This document shows positions 1 through 7,647 of a stretch of DNA of 17,596 nt, in pieces. The stretch spans positions 1 through 17,596 of the forward strand of contig DAMC01000087.1 in NCBI GenBank assembly GCA_002499525.1, written 5' to 3'. The translations under genes and the position numbers were made by a program. Under the pieces are notes generated by a model. That model had not been told where the DNA came from, did no database searches, and was given only the letters and a program-made list of their open reading frames with translations. The stretch's first letter is position 1. Every line of letters starts with the position of its first letter. The DNA comes from Nitrosopumilales archaeon UBA218. Lineage in GTDB: Archaea; Thermoproteota; Nitrososphaeria; Nitrososphaerales; Nitrosopumilaceae.

Positions 1-436
1 CTTTGTATTTTTGGAATTCAGATTTTGCAATTTCCAGATCCGTATTAATTCTATTCATCTCTGCAAGACTGAATTTTTTTTCCTCTATCTGATTTTTTAG
101 AGTCTCTAATTCCAGTTTGGATATATCTACTTGCTTGAGAGCCTGTTGGTATTGTGTTCGTTGCAAATCCAACTCTGATTTTTTCTCGTTTATTTCTTTT
201 TTTGTGTTCATTAGAGTTCCTACGACCTCATCGTACTCTGATTTTGCTTTCGCAAGTTTTTGATTTATTGAATCAAGATGCTCCTCTTTTGATAGCAATT
301 CTGCATTGATTGTTTCCAGTTCGTTTGTAATTCTGTCTCTCTGGATTTCTTCAGGACTCTTTATCTGAATAGATTCTTGCACTGACTCGATTGCTGGCTC
401 TTCATATTCATCCTTTTTTCGTCTAAAGAGTCCCAT
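1..436 (-). CDS. Coiled-coil protein, 3' end beyond window
   Basis: This reading frame starts at an ATG at 436 and stays open to the window edge, giving 145 residues without a stop, so the gene is partial at its C-terminus. The N-terminus is short and basic (MGLFRRKKDEYEEP). From about residue 30 onward the sequence is almost all Glu, Lys, Gln, Leu and Ile in heptad-like spacing, with no Pro or Gly breaks apart from one VVGT, which predicts a long alpha-helical coiled coil. No catalytic motif or transmembrane segment is visible in the part present. A GGTGG ribosome-binding-like sequence lies about 8 nt before the ATG, and the upstream membrane-protein gene ends 19 nt away, so co-transcription is likely. 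I do not recognise a named family. SMC-like, cytoskeletal or scaffolding roles are all possible but unproven. Confidence 0.75.
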   Translation of the reverse strand, partial: MGLFRRKKDEYEEPAIESVQESIQIKSPEEIQRDRITNELETINAELLSKEEHLDSINQKLAKAKSEYDEVVGTLMNTKKEINEKKSELDLQRTQYQQALKQVDISKLELETLKNQIEEKKFSLAEMNRINTDLEIAKSEFQKYK

Positions 437-455
437 GTCTATTGCCACCAAAGTA

Positions 456-656
456 TCAAGATGAATATTTCTGTTTACGGATAAATCTGATATAAAATCC
501 GATTCCGCCCACTACAAACCCTAGAACTATTGCAACGAGTCCAATTTCTGGTTGTTTTGAAAACCAAGTTGGAGCAATAATGAACAAAAGTGCCCCAAAA
601 ATTATCAAAAAAAACCCACTACTCTTTTTTGGTTTGTTGTGTTCACTGTGTGCCAT
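456..656 (-). CDS. Small two-helix membrane protein (66 aa)
   Basis: This is a 66-residue protein with a polar, basic N-terminus (about residues 1-13). Two hydrophobic segments follow, at about residues 14-32 and 38-59, joined by a short polar loop (SKQPE), and the C-terminus is basic (RKQKYSS). The positive charge at both ends predicts a helical hairpin with both termini in the cytoplasm. Its ATG lies one base after the stop codon of the lysyl-tRNA synthetase gene, so it is probably translated by coupling within the same transcript. The next gene, encoding the coiled-coil protein, starts 19 nt downstream. I do not recognise the family and assign no function. The size, composition and tight placement argue that it is a real gene and not noise. 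Confidence 0.75.
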   Translation of the reverse strand: MAHSEHNKPKKSSGFFLIIFGALLFIIAPTWFSKQPEIGLVAIVLGFVVGGIGFYIRFIRKQKYSS

Positions 657-657
657 T

Positions 658-2259
658 TTAGATACGTCTGGATATTATTTGAGCCGCCTTTTTTCGTCCA
701 ATATCGAGTATGAACGGGCCTATCTTTGGTCCTCTGTTGGCATTGATAACTATCTGATATAGGATCATAAAAAAATCCTTGGGCTGTACGTTGTTTTCTT
801 TTGCAATGTTGTATATGGAATTCTGAAGGTCGTCAGGTTCTTTGTCTGATTCTAGTAGTGTTACAAGTTGGTGCAATGCATTTTTGGCATTCTCGCTTAT
901 TTCTATTTTGGAGACTTCCTCATCTTCAAAATCATCCGCATAATTTCCGGCAAGTTCTATTAGGTTATCTATATGTGGCTCGGAATTTTTGATTGTTCCA
1001 TAATCTATGAGCTTTTTTGTTACAAGATTAGTACGATTTTCCCTAAATATTCTGCACAATTCTATTAGTAATCTAAAACTTACATGTGTTGGTGGTGTCT
1101 TTGGTGGGCAAAGGAGATTTGTGTACTCGTACAAGCCCTTGGTCTTTAGCATCTTTGCCTCATTATCCACCTTTATCTTGCCAAAATAGACATCCTCGAC
1201 TTCATTATATTCATCCATCAAAGCAGGAATATCTTCGAATCCTAGCTCACGTGCACCGGTAATTCTCTTGTAAAGTAATAGTAACATAGATTCAGGAGTG
1301 CCATACTTGAACCATTTTTGTGATGTTACGACATTACCTGCAGATTTTGAAATCTTTTTGCCACCTTTGTCCAAAAACATTTCATATTTTACATGGTGTG
1401 GATGGGGGTGTCCAAAAATCTCATCTGATACCCAATCATTTACTTTCACTGAATCCATTATGTCTTTGCCGTATGCCTCAAACCTAATATCAAATGCCTG
1501 CCATCTTGCCGCAAATTCCACCTTCCAGGCAAGTTTGCCCAAGTCTTTTGTAATGTCTGCCTCTCCATGGTGTCCGCAACCTTTTAACATCTTGGAGCCG
1601 ATTTCTGCTTCAACACATTTGTATTTCACAATCCTTTTTTCTTGATCATATTCATATGATTGTGCTGTATAGAGACGATTGCATTTTGCACACACCGGAT
1701 AATATGGTAAAAATTTCTGATATTTTTCTTGTCCAACCATCTCGGCTATTTTGTTACCGATTTTTTCTGAATTGATCAATATCGTGTGAATTTGGTTTTG
1801 TAATAATCCGTTTTTGTAAGTATCGCGCGCTCTAATGAAATTATATTTTATTCCCAGTTTGTCTAAACCGTCAAGTAAAATACTACTCATATGCATGCCA
1901 TAGGAATCATGACATCCAAATGGATCCGGAATCAATGATACTGGTTTTGCAATATGTTCTGATAGTGAGTCTGGAAGTCCTTCTGGGATTTTTCTTAATC
2001 CGTCTAAATCATCAGAATAAGCCAAGAGCTCAGACTTGAAGCCTAGATTTTCTAAAGCAAGCTTGACACCATATGCACGAACAGCATCTCCCAAACTTCC
2101 AATATGTGGGATTCCAGATGCGCCAAGACCTGATTCGACTTTAAGTAATTCTGTCTCTCTTCCAAGCTGTTTTTCCCGCTCAATCATTTCAGATGCGAGC
2201 TTGTCAATCCACGTTCCTCTTCCAATCACTATCTTCTCATCTTCAGACAAATTACTCAC
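658..2259 (-). CDS. lysS: Lysyl-tRNA synthetase, class I
   Basis: This enzyme charges tRNA-Lys with lysine using ATP, in the cytoplasm. At 533 residues it has the usual archaeal class I LysRS length. The Rossmann-fold signature HIGS is at residues 52-55, within GIPHIGSLGD, and the second ATP-binding signature KKISKS is near residues 300-306. A Cys-rich insertion (CAKC near residue 190, then GCGHHGE) is consistent with a metal-binding knuckle. The C-terminal third is helical, as expected for the anticodon-binding part. The class I form is typical of archaea, whereas most bacteria and eukaryotes use an unrelated class II enzyme. Translation starts at a GTG that overlaps the elp3 stop codon (GTGA, 4 nt), so the two genes should be translationally coupled. 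The 66-residue membrane protein gene begins one base after the stop. Confidence 0.96.
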   Translation of the reverse strand: MSNLSEDEKIVIGRGTWIDKLASEMIEREKQLGRETELLKVESGLGASGIPHIGSLGDAVRAYGVKLALENLGFKSELLAYSDDLDGLRKIPEGLPDSLSEHIAKPVSLIPDPFGCHDSYGMHMSSILLDGLDKLGIKYNFIRARDTYKNGLLQNQIHTILINSEKIGNKIAEMVGQEKYQKFLPYYPVCAKCNRLYTAQSYEYDQEKRIVKYKCVEAEIGSKMLKGCGHHGEADITKDLGKLAWKVEFAARWQAFDIRFEAYGKDIMDSVKVNDWVSDEIFGHPHPHHVKYEMFLDKGGKKISKSAGNVVTSQKWFKYGTPESMLLLLYKRITGARELGFEDIPALMDEYNEVEDVYFGKIKVDNEAKMLKTKGLYEYTNLLCPPKTPPTHVSFRLLIELCRIFRENRTNLVTKKLIDYGTIKNSEPHIDNLIELAGNYADDFEDEEVSKIEISENAKNALHQLVTLLESDKEPDDLQNSIYNIAKENNVQPKDFFMILYQIVINANRGPKIGPFILDIGRKKAAQIISRRI

Positions 2260-3830
2260 TCTAGGCTTTTTGCCATATATGGACCATCTAAAGTATATCC
2301 AAGTTTTCTATAATATTGACGAGTACCAACTGCAGATATTACCAACATCTTTTTGGCATCAAACTCTTCTTTGGCAATTTTTTCTGATTCCAACATTAGG
2401 CTTTTACCAAGACCGGAATGTTGGATCTGTCCGTCTTCTCGCTCTCCAATCTTGAGAGATTTTCCATAGACGTGTAACTCTCTTACAATACATGAATTCT
2501 CTGTGATCTCTTTTCTGTGTGATTTGATACTGGGCTTGCGTAATCGCAAAAATCCGTATATTCTATCGTCTGAATCATCATATGACAAAAAGACCTCTTG
2601 CCCATTAGATGATCTATAATTGTCTCTGTGAAGAGAGACTTCCTTTGGAGGACCTGTGGTGAATCCGATCTCCCTACATCTTATGCACTTGCACGCAATT
2701 CCGTGCTTTTTGAGTTGGTCTAAAACAATTTGACGTAGATTGCCTGATTTAGGCCCTGCCATTATTTCACTAGGTCCAATCTCTCGTTGAACTCTCATTA
2801 TTCTTACCCATCTTGGAATTATCTTTTTGAGCTCAATTAAAACACGTATCATATCCTCATCAGAGTAAGGAGTGTATTTTCCCTGAAGATAGTCATCATA
2901 CATAGGCGTATGTTGCAAAACTAGCGACGGGTAAATTTTGAGCATGTCTGGCTTTAGTTCATCATCAGAGAATAATTTCTTGAAATCCGCAATATCTGTT
3001 TCAGGAGTCACAGTCGGTAATCCAGGCATCATGTGTGCCACAATTTTATACCCTGCATCTTTAGCAATCTGAAATGAATCTACGACATCGGCATATGTGT
3101 GACCACGATTAACTATTTTGTAAACTGACTCCTGTAAACTCTGAACGCCTATTTCAATTCTAGTTACGCCATAGTCTAGCATCATATCTACGTGTTTTTG
3201 TTTACAATAGTCTGGCTTGGTTTCTATCGTAAATCCTACATTTCGTATTTGCGTGGTCTCGTTTGCTTCTTTGGCCGTCTCCAAATCTTTAGAGTCAAAA
3301 CCATTTAGTGCATCATAACAAGATTTGATAAAATCTGTTTGATAGTCTACTGGCATAAACAAAAACGTGCCTCCCACAATCACTAGTTCCATTTTTGATG
3401 GGTCATGTCCGTAAGCTATCAACTTGTCAAGCTTTGAAATGATCTGCTTTTTTGGATCGTAAAGATTTTCAATGGCGTTTATTGTTGATGGTTCATTTCC
3501 GGTATATGAGTTGGGAGAATTAAACTCGATTCCACCTGGACAATAAGTACACCTACCGTGTGGGCATGCGTATGGTTTTGGCATCAGTGCAATAACTGCA
3601 ACACCAGATGCTGTCTTGACCGGTTTTTTCAATAGGATTTTTTGCAGCTTTACAAAATCATTACCAGAAACTGTGGATAGAATTTCGTGATTCTTCGGTA
3701 TTCTTTCGAGAGCATATTTAGTACATACCTGTTTAATTTGTGATTTTATCTGAGATTTAGATACGTCTTGAATTGACAATAGATTCCTAGAAATCTCTAG
3801 ACAAGCCTGCGAAAATTCGGCACTGGGCAT
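2256..3830 (-). CDS. elp3: Elp3 family tRNA uridine(34) acetyltransferase (radical SAM + GNAT)
   Basis: Elp3 modifies the wobble uridine (U34) of certain tRNAs, starting the cm5U-type side chain from acetyl-CoA by radical SAM chemistry. The 524-residue protein has both expected parts. After a helical N-terminal region comes a radical SAM domain with the Fe-S cysteines C89, C94 and C97 in ACPHGRCTYCPGG, and further SAM-domain motifs such as VGGTF and VTRIEIGVQS. The C-terminal GNAT acetyltransferase domain carries the acetyl-CoA loop HSGLGKSLM near residue 473 and QYYRKLGY near the end. Archaea have Elp3 without the other Elongator subunits, so it should act alone. The ATG has a TATA-like sequence about 26 nt upstream, fitting a leaderless transcript. 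The 3' end overlaps the lysyl-tRNA synthetase start by 4 nt. Confidence 0.96.
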   Translation of the reverse strand: MPSAEFSQACLEISRNLLSIQDVSKSQIKSQIKQVCTKYALERIPKNHEILSTVSGNDFVKLQKILLKKPVKTASGVAVIALMPKPYACPHGRCTYCPGGIEFNSPNSYTGNEPSTINAIENLYDPKKQIISKLDKLIAYGHDPSKMELVIVGGTFLFMPVDYQTDFIKSCYDALNGFDSKDLETAKEANETTQIRNVGFTIETKPDYCKQKHVDMMLDYGVTRIEIGVQSLQESVYKIVNRGHTYADVVDSFQIAKDAGYKIVAHMMPGLPTVTPETDIADFKKLFSDDELKPDMLKIYPSLVLQHTPMYDDYLQGKYTPYSDEDMIRVLIELKKIIPRWVRIMRVQREIGPSEIMAGPKSGNLRQIVLDQLKKHGIACKCIRCREIGFTTGPPKEVSLHRDNYRSSNGQEVFLSYDDSDDRIYGFLRLRKPSIKSHRKEITENSCIVRELHVYGKSLKIGEREDGQIQHSGLGKSLMLESEKIAKEEFDAKKMLVISAVGTRQYYRKLGYTLDGPYMAKSLE

Positions 3831-3851
3831 AGTTAATTGAAGGTGGTTGGT

Positions 3852-3859
3852 CTTAAATT
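3852..3859 (-). promoter_or_regulatory. Probable TATA box of elp3
   Basis: On the minus strand this reads AATTTAAG, centred about 26 nt before the elp3 ATG. That is the spacing expected when transcription starts at or next to the start codon (leaderless). The intergenic gap is only 40 nt, so this would be an internal promoter in a longer gene run. It is predicted from sequence and spacing alone. Confidence 0.45.
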
Positions 3860-3870
3860 CGTTAGAAGCA

Positions 3871-4200
3871 CTATCGTTTTTTTCTAGGTTTGGATTTTGA
3901 AGGTTTTTTTGTAATTCTGGACTTCTTACTTGCTTTCTTCCTACTTACTTTCTTCTTACTCGGTTTTGTTTTTCTCAATAATCCTGCATCTGACCGTACC
4001 TTTAGATTCTTCATTTCTACTAGTTCGATTCTAGTTCTTGCAGATAATTGAGCTATTTCTTGATTTATCGGCGGAAACATGTTTCCCTTGGTCTCAAAAC
4101 ATCTTTGATGAAAAACTCTACCATTTTTGTATATCATCATTGTTTTTGTAACTCCCTGCTTGCAAACTGCACACATGTCGATGAATCTTTCATCAACCAT
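3871..4200 (-). CDS. Small Cys-His (LIM-like) protein with highly basic Lys/Arg/Ser tail
   Basis: I chose the ATG at 4200, giving 109 residues. The frame extends upstream to a TTG at 4287 (138 residues), but that start has no ribosome-binding sequence and would overlap the antiporter gene by 46 nt. From the ATG, C10, C13, H31 and C34 form a CxxC-17-HxxC pattern resembling half of a LIM or treble-clef zinc site. A mixed region follows, and then from about residue 75 a tail made almost only of Lys, Arg and Ser with a few Pro and Thr. The tail recalls histone H1-like or ribosome-associated tails and suggests nucleic-acid binding, which is inference. The gene lies between an antiporter and elp3, 40 nt before the latter. 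I do not recognise a named family and assign no specific function. Confidence 0.75.
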   Translation of the reverse strand: MVDERFIDMCAVCKQGVTKTMMIYKNGRVFHQRCFETKGNMFPPINQEIAQLSARTRIELVEMKNLKVRSDAGLLRKTKPSKKKVSRKKASKKSRITKKPSKSKPRKKR

Positions 4201-4241
4201 TGACTGAAAATCACACTCGTTTGATTTAACACTTTTCCAAT

Positions 4242-5441
4242 TTACTCTATGATTTTTTGATCTTTTCTGTATTCTAATTTGAGCCAAATTGGGGTGATTA
4301 ATGAGGTGACCGCGACCATTATGACAATAGTCGTGTATATGTTAGGAAGCAAAACACCACTTGATAATCCAATACCTGCTACTATCAATCCTACCTCACC
4401 ACGAGAAATCATGGCTATTCCTACTCGTCTTGATTGAGACTTATTTTTCAAAAATAATAAAGATGGAACGCCGCATCCAACCAACTTTGTTGTAATAGCA
4501 ACACCAATTATCACTATGCCAATTAACATCACTTCAGAGTTTATCCCACGAAAATCAACCTGTGCCCCTATGATTGCAAAGAACAATGGAGCAAATATCA
4601 AACCAAGCTTTCCGATATATTGTTCAACTCGCTCAAAGACTTTTGTTGTAGACAGTGCCATACCAACTACAAACGAACCTAGTATTGGTGATAACCCAAT
4701 CCATGCCGCTAGCCCGGCAGTACCAAAAAACGCCGCCGTCACTATTCCTTCTATGCTCCCACTTGCCTTCCACATCTTGGAATTGACCATGCGTGGAACA
4801 AGAAATACTGCAGCGATTGCCATTGCTGCAAAAAAGGCGAGAACTTTGAATATGGTAAAGATGGACTCTGTTACATCTATTCCTGTGTTCGTACCTCCTA
4901 TAGAAGTGACTACAGATAACACAGCTATTGCTAAAATATCATCTATTACTGCCGCACCTATGATTAGTCTGGCTTCGGGTGTCTTGAGTTTACCAAATTC
5001 ACTTAGTACTTGGACTGATATTGCCACACTGGTGGCAGTTAGTGCAGTAGCCACTAACATTGCTTGAAATGCATCAAATCCAAAAATTTGGAAAATGAAA
5101 AATCCAACAAAAAATGGAGCAATCACGCCCAAAGTCCCCACGGTCAAAGATGCCTTTCCTCCTTTGATGAATTCTTTTGGCGTCATTTCTAGGCCAGCCA
5201 TGAATAAAATCACAATGGCGCCAATTTCGCCCAGTGTCTTTACCTCACTTGTGAGAACAACCAAGTGTTCTCCCTGAAAGATCAAAAAGGAACCTATTGC
5301 GAATGGTCCTACAATCATGCCTGCAACTAATTCTCCTAAAACTATTGGCAGTTTTATTCTGACAAATACTTCTGCCAAAAGTTTTGCTGCAAACAGCAAT
5401 ACGCAAACAGAAATTATAACTTGAATAAAGTGGGATTCCAT
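4242..5441 (-). CDS. CPA2-family cation:proton antiporter
   Basis: This integral membrane protein of 399 residues exchanges protons for Na+ or K+ across the cytoplasmic membrane. It is hydrophobic almost throughout, with roughly 12-13 predicted transmembrane helices. The CPA family core is visible: ATALTATSVA at about residues 131-140 for the unwound helix, and the ion-binding acidic pair D167-D168 in AAVIDDILAI. Two adjacent acidic residues are usual in CPA2 members of the NapA/GerN/KefB type. There is no fused TrkA-N or KTN domain, so the nucleotide-gated KefC architecture is absent. Substrate choice (Na+ versus K+) cannot be read from sequence. An AT-rich element at 5466-5473 lies about 28 nt before the ATG and may be a promoter. 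The gene follows purM after 38 nt. Confidence 0.93.
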   Translation of the reverse strand: MESHFIQVIISVCVLLFAAKLLAEVFVRIKLPIVLGELVAGMIVGPFAIGSFLIFQGEHLVVLTSEVKTLGEIGAIVILFMAGLEMTPKEFIKGGKASLTVGTLGVIAPFFVGFFIFQIFGFDAFQAMLVATALTATSVAISVQVLSEFGKLKTPEARLIIGAAVIDDILAIAVLSVVTSIGGTNTGIDVTESIFTIFKVLAFFAAMAIAAVFLVPRMVNSKMWKASGSIEGIVTAAFFGTAGLAAWIGLSPILGSFVVGMALSTTKVFERVEQYIGKLGLIFAPLFFAIIGAQVDFRGINSEVMLIGIVIIGVAITTKLVGCGVPSLLFLKNKSQSRRVGIAMISRGEVGLIVAGIGLSSGVLLPNIYTTIVIMVAVTSLITPIWLKLEYRKDQKIIE

Positions 5442-5465
5442 GTTCTTAAATTCTGAATATTTCGG

Positions 5466-5473
5466 ATTAAAAT
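5466..5473 (-). promoter_or_regulatory. Possible TATA box of the antiporter gene
   Basis: The minus strand reads ATTTTAAT, centred about 28 nt before the antiporter ATG, in a 38-nt gap after purM. The position suits an archaeal box A with a very short leader. The surrounding AT-richness makes a chance match possible. Confidence 0.35.
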
Positions 5474-5479
5474 TTCTAT

Positions 5480-6487
5480 CTAGGCAAGCTTTGTGTTGTT
5501 TACAAAAACACCAGTTTTTTCAGATATGTGACCAATTTCGTATGACATCAATCCATATTTTCTGCAGATCTGCATTATTTTGTTAGCTTGTATTTTTGGT
5601 GAAATGATGCAAAAACCAACTCCCATGTTGAACGTTTTGTACATCTCCTCGTTTGTCACTCCTAGGTCTTCAATTAACTGCATTATCTTTGGAGGCTCTG
5701 GCATCATATCTAGTACAAACCCTGTCTTTTTTAGCCTCAAAAGCTTCGTGAATGCGCCGCCTGTAATATTTGCCAAGCCATGTATTTCACATCTTGATAG
5801 AATCTCTAGAATTGGTTTGACGTAGATTTGGGTTGGTTCTAACATAGCATGCCCTATTTTTCCAATACCTCTGACATTATCGTTGATAGCGTATTTTTTC
5901 AGCAGTACTTTTCTTGCAAGAGAATATCCATTTGAATGAATACCAGTACTTGCAATTCCAATTATGATGTCTCCGACTCTTATCTTGTTTCCAAGAATTA
6001 ACTTGGTCTTATCCACTAACCCTGCGACCATTCCTGCTAGATCGAAGGCAAATCCCTTCTCTTCAAACAGATCTGGCATTATTGCAGTCTCGCCTCCAAC
6101 AATCGGAACTCCGGATTTTTTTGCTCCTGTTGCGAGTCCCCTTGCAATTTCCACGAAAACAGATTCCTTATTTTGGTTTGAAGCAATATAATCTACAAAT
6201 GAAATTGGCTTTGCTCCGATGCATATGATGTCATTGACATTCATTGCAACACAGTCTATTCCTATGGTGTCGTATTTTTTCAGCAGATTTGCAATTATCA
6301 CCTTGGTACCAACTCCGTCTGTATGAGTAGCCAAATATTTTCCCCCGTGAATTCCTACCAATCCTGCATAATGACCGAATCCTGATTTTACCATTCCCGA
6401 ATGAGTCGATGCAATAATTTTACCAATTGATGCTTGACTTTTTTTGATTTTAGAAACATCAACTCCTGCAGATTTGTAAGTTATCAT
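5480..6487 (-). CDS. purM: Phosphoribosylformylglycinamidine cyclo-ligase (AIR synthetase)
   Basis: PurM closes the imidazole ring in purine synthesis, converting FGAM and ATP to 5-aminoimidazole ribonucleotide in the cytoplasm. The 335-residue protein has the usual family length. Family signatures are intact: YKSAGVDV at the N-terminus, DGVGTK at residues 57-62, MNVND at 82-86 and the glycine-rich GGETAIMPD further on, followed by the second PurM/SelD-type domain with STGIHSNGYSLAR and ITGGAF. The ATG follows the PAC2-family gene after a 21-nt gap. A GAGGT sequence lies rather far upstream (about 15 nt). No other purine genes are in the window, so purM is separated from the rest of the pathway here. 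Its neighbours (proteasome-type chaperone, antiporter) do not suggest a shared pathway. Confidence 0.96.
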   Translation of the reverse strand: MITYKSAGVDVSKIKKSQASIGKIIASTHSGMVKSGFGHYAGLVGIHGGKYLATHTDGVGTKVIIANLLKKYDTIGIDCVAMNVNDIICIGAKPISFVDYIASNQNKESVFVEIARGLATGAKKSGVPIVGGETAIMPDLFEEKGFAFDLAGMVAGLVDKTKLILGNKIRVGDIIIGIASTGIHSNGYSLARKVLLKKYAINDNVRGIGKIGHAMLEPTQIYVKPILEILSRCEIHGLANITGGAFTKLLRLKKTGFVLDMMPEPPKIMQLIEDLGVTNEEMYKTFNMGVGFCIISPKIQANKIMQICRKYGLMSYEIGHISEKTGVFVNNTKLA

Positions 6488-6508
6488 GGTGTTATTTTGA
6501 AAACCTCA

Positions 6509-7234
6509 CTACATATACATTCCAGAGTCTGCTTGACGATGCTCCTTGTATTTTTCTGATAATTCCTTGAAATCACTTCCGATCTTTTCTCTTTGCTGTC
6601 TGAGCTCTGAAGTATCTACTGCGAATCCATAAACTCTACAAAGTGAATCAATTAATGTGGCAGCAGCAAGTGGGTCTGGTTTTGTATTGCTCGCTTTAAC
6701 TAGAAGCGTTATCGCACGTATTTTCCTAATGATGCATTCATTCAGTATGCTTCCAGGAATTCCTGTGATGAATCCCTGAGAAATCATCGATATCTGTTTG
6801 TCTTGCATTATTCTGCACAAATCCTCCTCTGCTGCACAAAATGTTTGATTGTCGTGCTCTTCTGATGCAACTCCGTCCAAAATTACTAATTCCTTACATC
6901 CCTTAGTTTGAGCCCAATCTAATAATATTGAGGCGATGTTGTATAGCCCATCGGCTCTTAATGTCACTTCACAGATAATTGCACAAATGTTGCCTTTTTT
7001 GTTAGAATATACTCGAAATGGATGTCGCAGTCTTCCTTGAATGAATACTGTTGAAGGTGGTAAATATTTCGAGTGTAGATAACCAATCTCTTGCATGTTT
7101 AGCTTTTCTATGATGTATCCTACTGCAAGCGGACCTGCAAGTCCGGGACCTACAAATCCAGCAATCACGATGGGACTTTTGAGCAGAATTTTTTTAATCT
7201 CGTACACTGATTCATCTGAAATCTTTCGAGTCAC
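6509..7234 (-). CDS. PAC2 family (proteasome assembly chaperone-like) protein
   Basis: PAC2-family proteins include eukaryotic proteasome assembly chaperones and the archaeal homologues PbaA and PbaB, which form oligomers; PbaB binds the 20S alpha ring. This 241-residue protein shows the family's N-terminal glycine-rich turn (AGFVGPGLAGPLAVGYII), the central RADGLYNIA and VILDGVA segments, and the GFITGIPGSILNE stretch. A charged helix fills about residues 205-235. The last three residues are M-Y-M, fitting the HbYX (hydrophobic-Tyr-any) docking motif of proteasome activators. Translation starts at GTG: an in-frame TGA lies a few codons upstream and no ATG is nearby. The gene follows the winged-helix regulator by 21 nt and precedes purM by 21 nt. 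The family call is strong; the proteasome role is inference. Confidence 0.88.
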   Translation of the reverse strand: MTRKISDESVYEIKKILLKSPIVIAGFVGPGLAGPLAVGYIIEKLNMQEIGYLHSKYLPPSTVFIQGRLRHPFRVYSNKKGNICAIICEVTLRADGLYNIASILLDWAQTKGCKELVILDGVASEEHDNQTFCAAEEDLCRIMQDKQISMISQGFITGIPGSILNECIIRKIRAITLLVKASNTKPDPLAAATLIDSLCRVYGFAVDTSELRQQREKIGSDFKELSEKYKEHRQADSGMYM

Positions 7235-7255
7235 TGGTTTAGCCTTGGATGGTCA

Positions 7256-7600
7256 CTAATTATTTTTTTGCAAGAATAGACCGAGCATCACTCTACCTCG
7301 CTCCGTGATACTGTAATACACAGAATCATCAACTGCGTCTCTTTTCACAAAATTGTAATCAAGACACAAATGTAAATAGTTCAGAAAAGATCTCTTCATT
7401 CTGATTTTTGAACTCATATAAAGATCTGTAAATGCCATTGGCCTGCAACTCAACTGGTATAGTAACTTAATCAGAGTCAGAGTACTAAAGTCACGTGTGC
7501 GTGCTTTTATCGCATCCATTACTTGGACATCTCTTTGAATTATGAAATCGCCAAGCTGATCGGCTACTTCTAATGGTATGTATGTTAGTCGTGCTTTCAT
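7256..7600 (-). CDS. Winged-helix DNA-binding protein, probable transcription regulator
   Basis: This 114-residue, basic protein fits a winged-helix fold. A first helix lies near residues 37-50 (FSTLTLIKLLYQL). A helix-turn-helix follows at about 56-82 (TDLYMSSKIRMKRSFLNYL, then LCLDYNFVKRD), and a beta wing with a small C-terminal helix at about 88-110 (DDSVYYSITERGRVMLGL). The wing ends in the TxxG pattern common to archaeal winged-helix proteins. No ligand or sensor domain is present. It is the first gene of a minus-strand run. Just upstream are a TATA box and two tandem decamers over the expected transcription start, which suggests autoregulation. Its targets are not evident from sequence, although the PAC2 and purM genes directly downstream would follow any change in promoter activity. 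Confidence 0.8.
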   Translation of the reverse strand: MKARLTYIPLEVADQLGDFIIQRDVQVMDAIKARTRDFSTLTLIKLLYQLSCRPMAFTDLYMSSKIRMKRSFLNYLHLCLDYNFVKRDAVDDSVYYSITERGRVMLGLFLQKNN

Positions 7601-7620
7601 TGGTACAGTATGGTACCGTA
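7601..7620 (-). repeat. Tandem decamer at start of winged-helix gene, possible operator
   Basis: Two adjacent 10-bp units, TGGTACAGTA and TGGTACCGTA on the plus strand, differ at one base. They sit directly before the start codon, over the predicted transcription start. The second unit contains the palindrome GGTACC. One unit per helical turn next to a DNA-binding protein gene suggests a self-binding operator. This is inference. Confidence 0.5.
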
Positions 7621-7627
7621 CTTTACC

Positions 7628-7637
7628 TTAATTAAAG
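7628..7637 (-). promoter_or_regulatory. Probable TATA box of the winged-helix gene
   Basis: The minus strand reads CTTTAATTAA, centred about 31 nt before the winged-helix ATG. It implies a transcript with a leader of only a few nucleotides. It lies between the tandem decamers (7601-7620) and the spaced A-tract repeats (7648-7677). Confidence 0.5.
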
Positions 7638-7647
7638 TTAGCTTGTG

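Noticed and set aside
2036..2455. 139-residue plus-strand open frame across the lysS-elp3 junction
   Set aside because: Both minus-strand genes here are unambiguous by motif, and the plus-strand product has no recognisable feature.
3890..3990. Low-complexity CTTCTT-rich stretch as a possible DNA repeat
   Set aside because: It is the coding sequence for the Lys/Arg/Ser tail of the small Cys-His protein and needs no separate repeat explanation.
4516..5067. 183-residue plus-strand open frame
   Set aside because: It lies wholly opposite the antiporter gene, whose protein shows clear CPA2 motifs. The plus-strand translation has no family features and reflects codon bias of the real gene.
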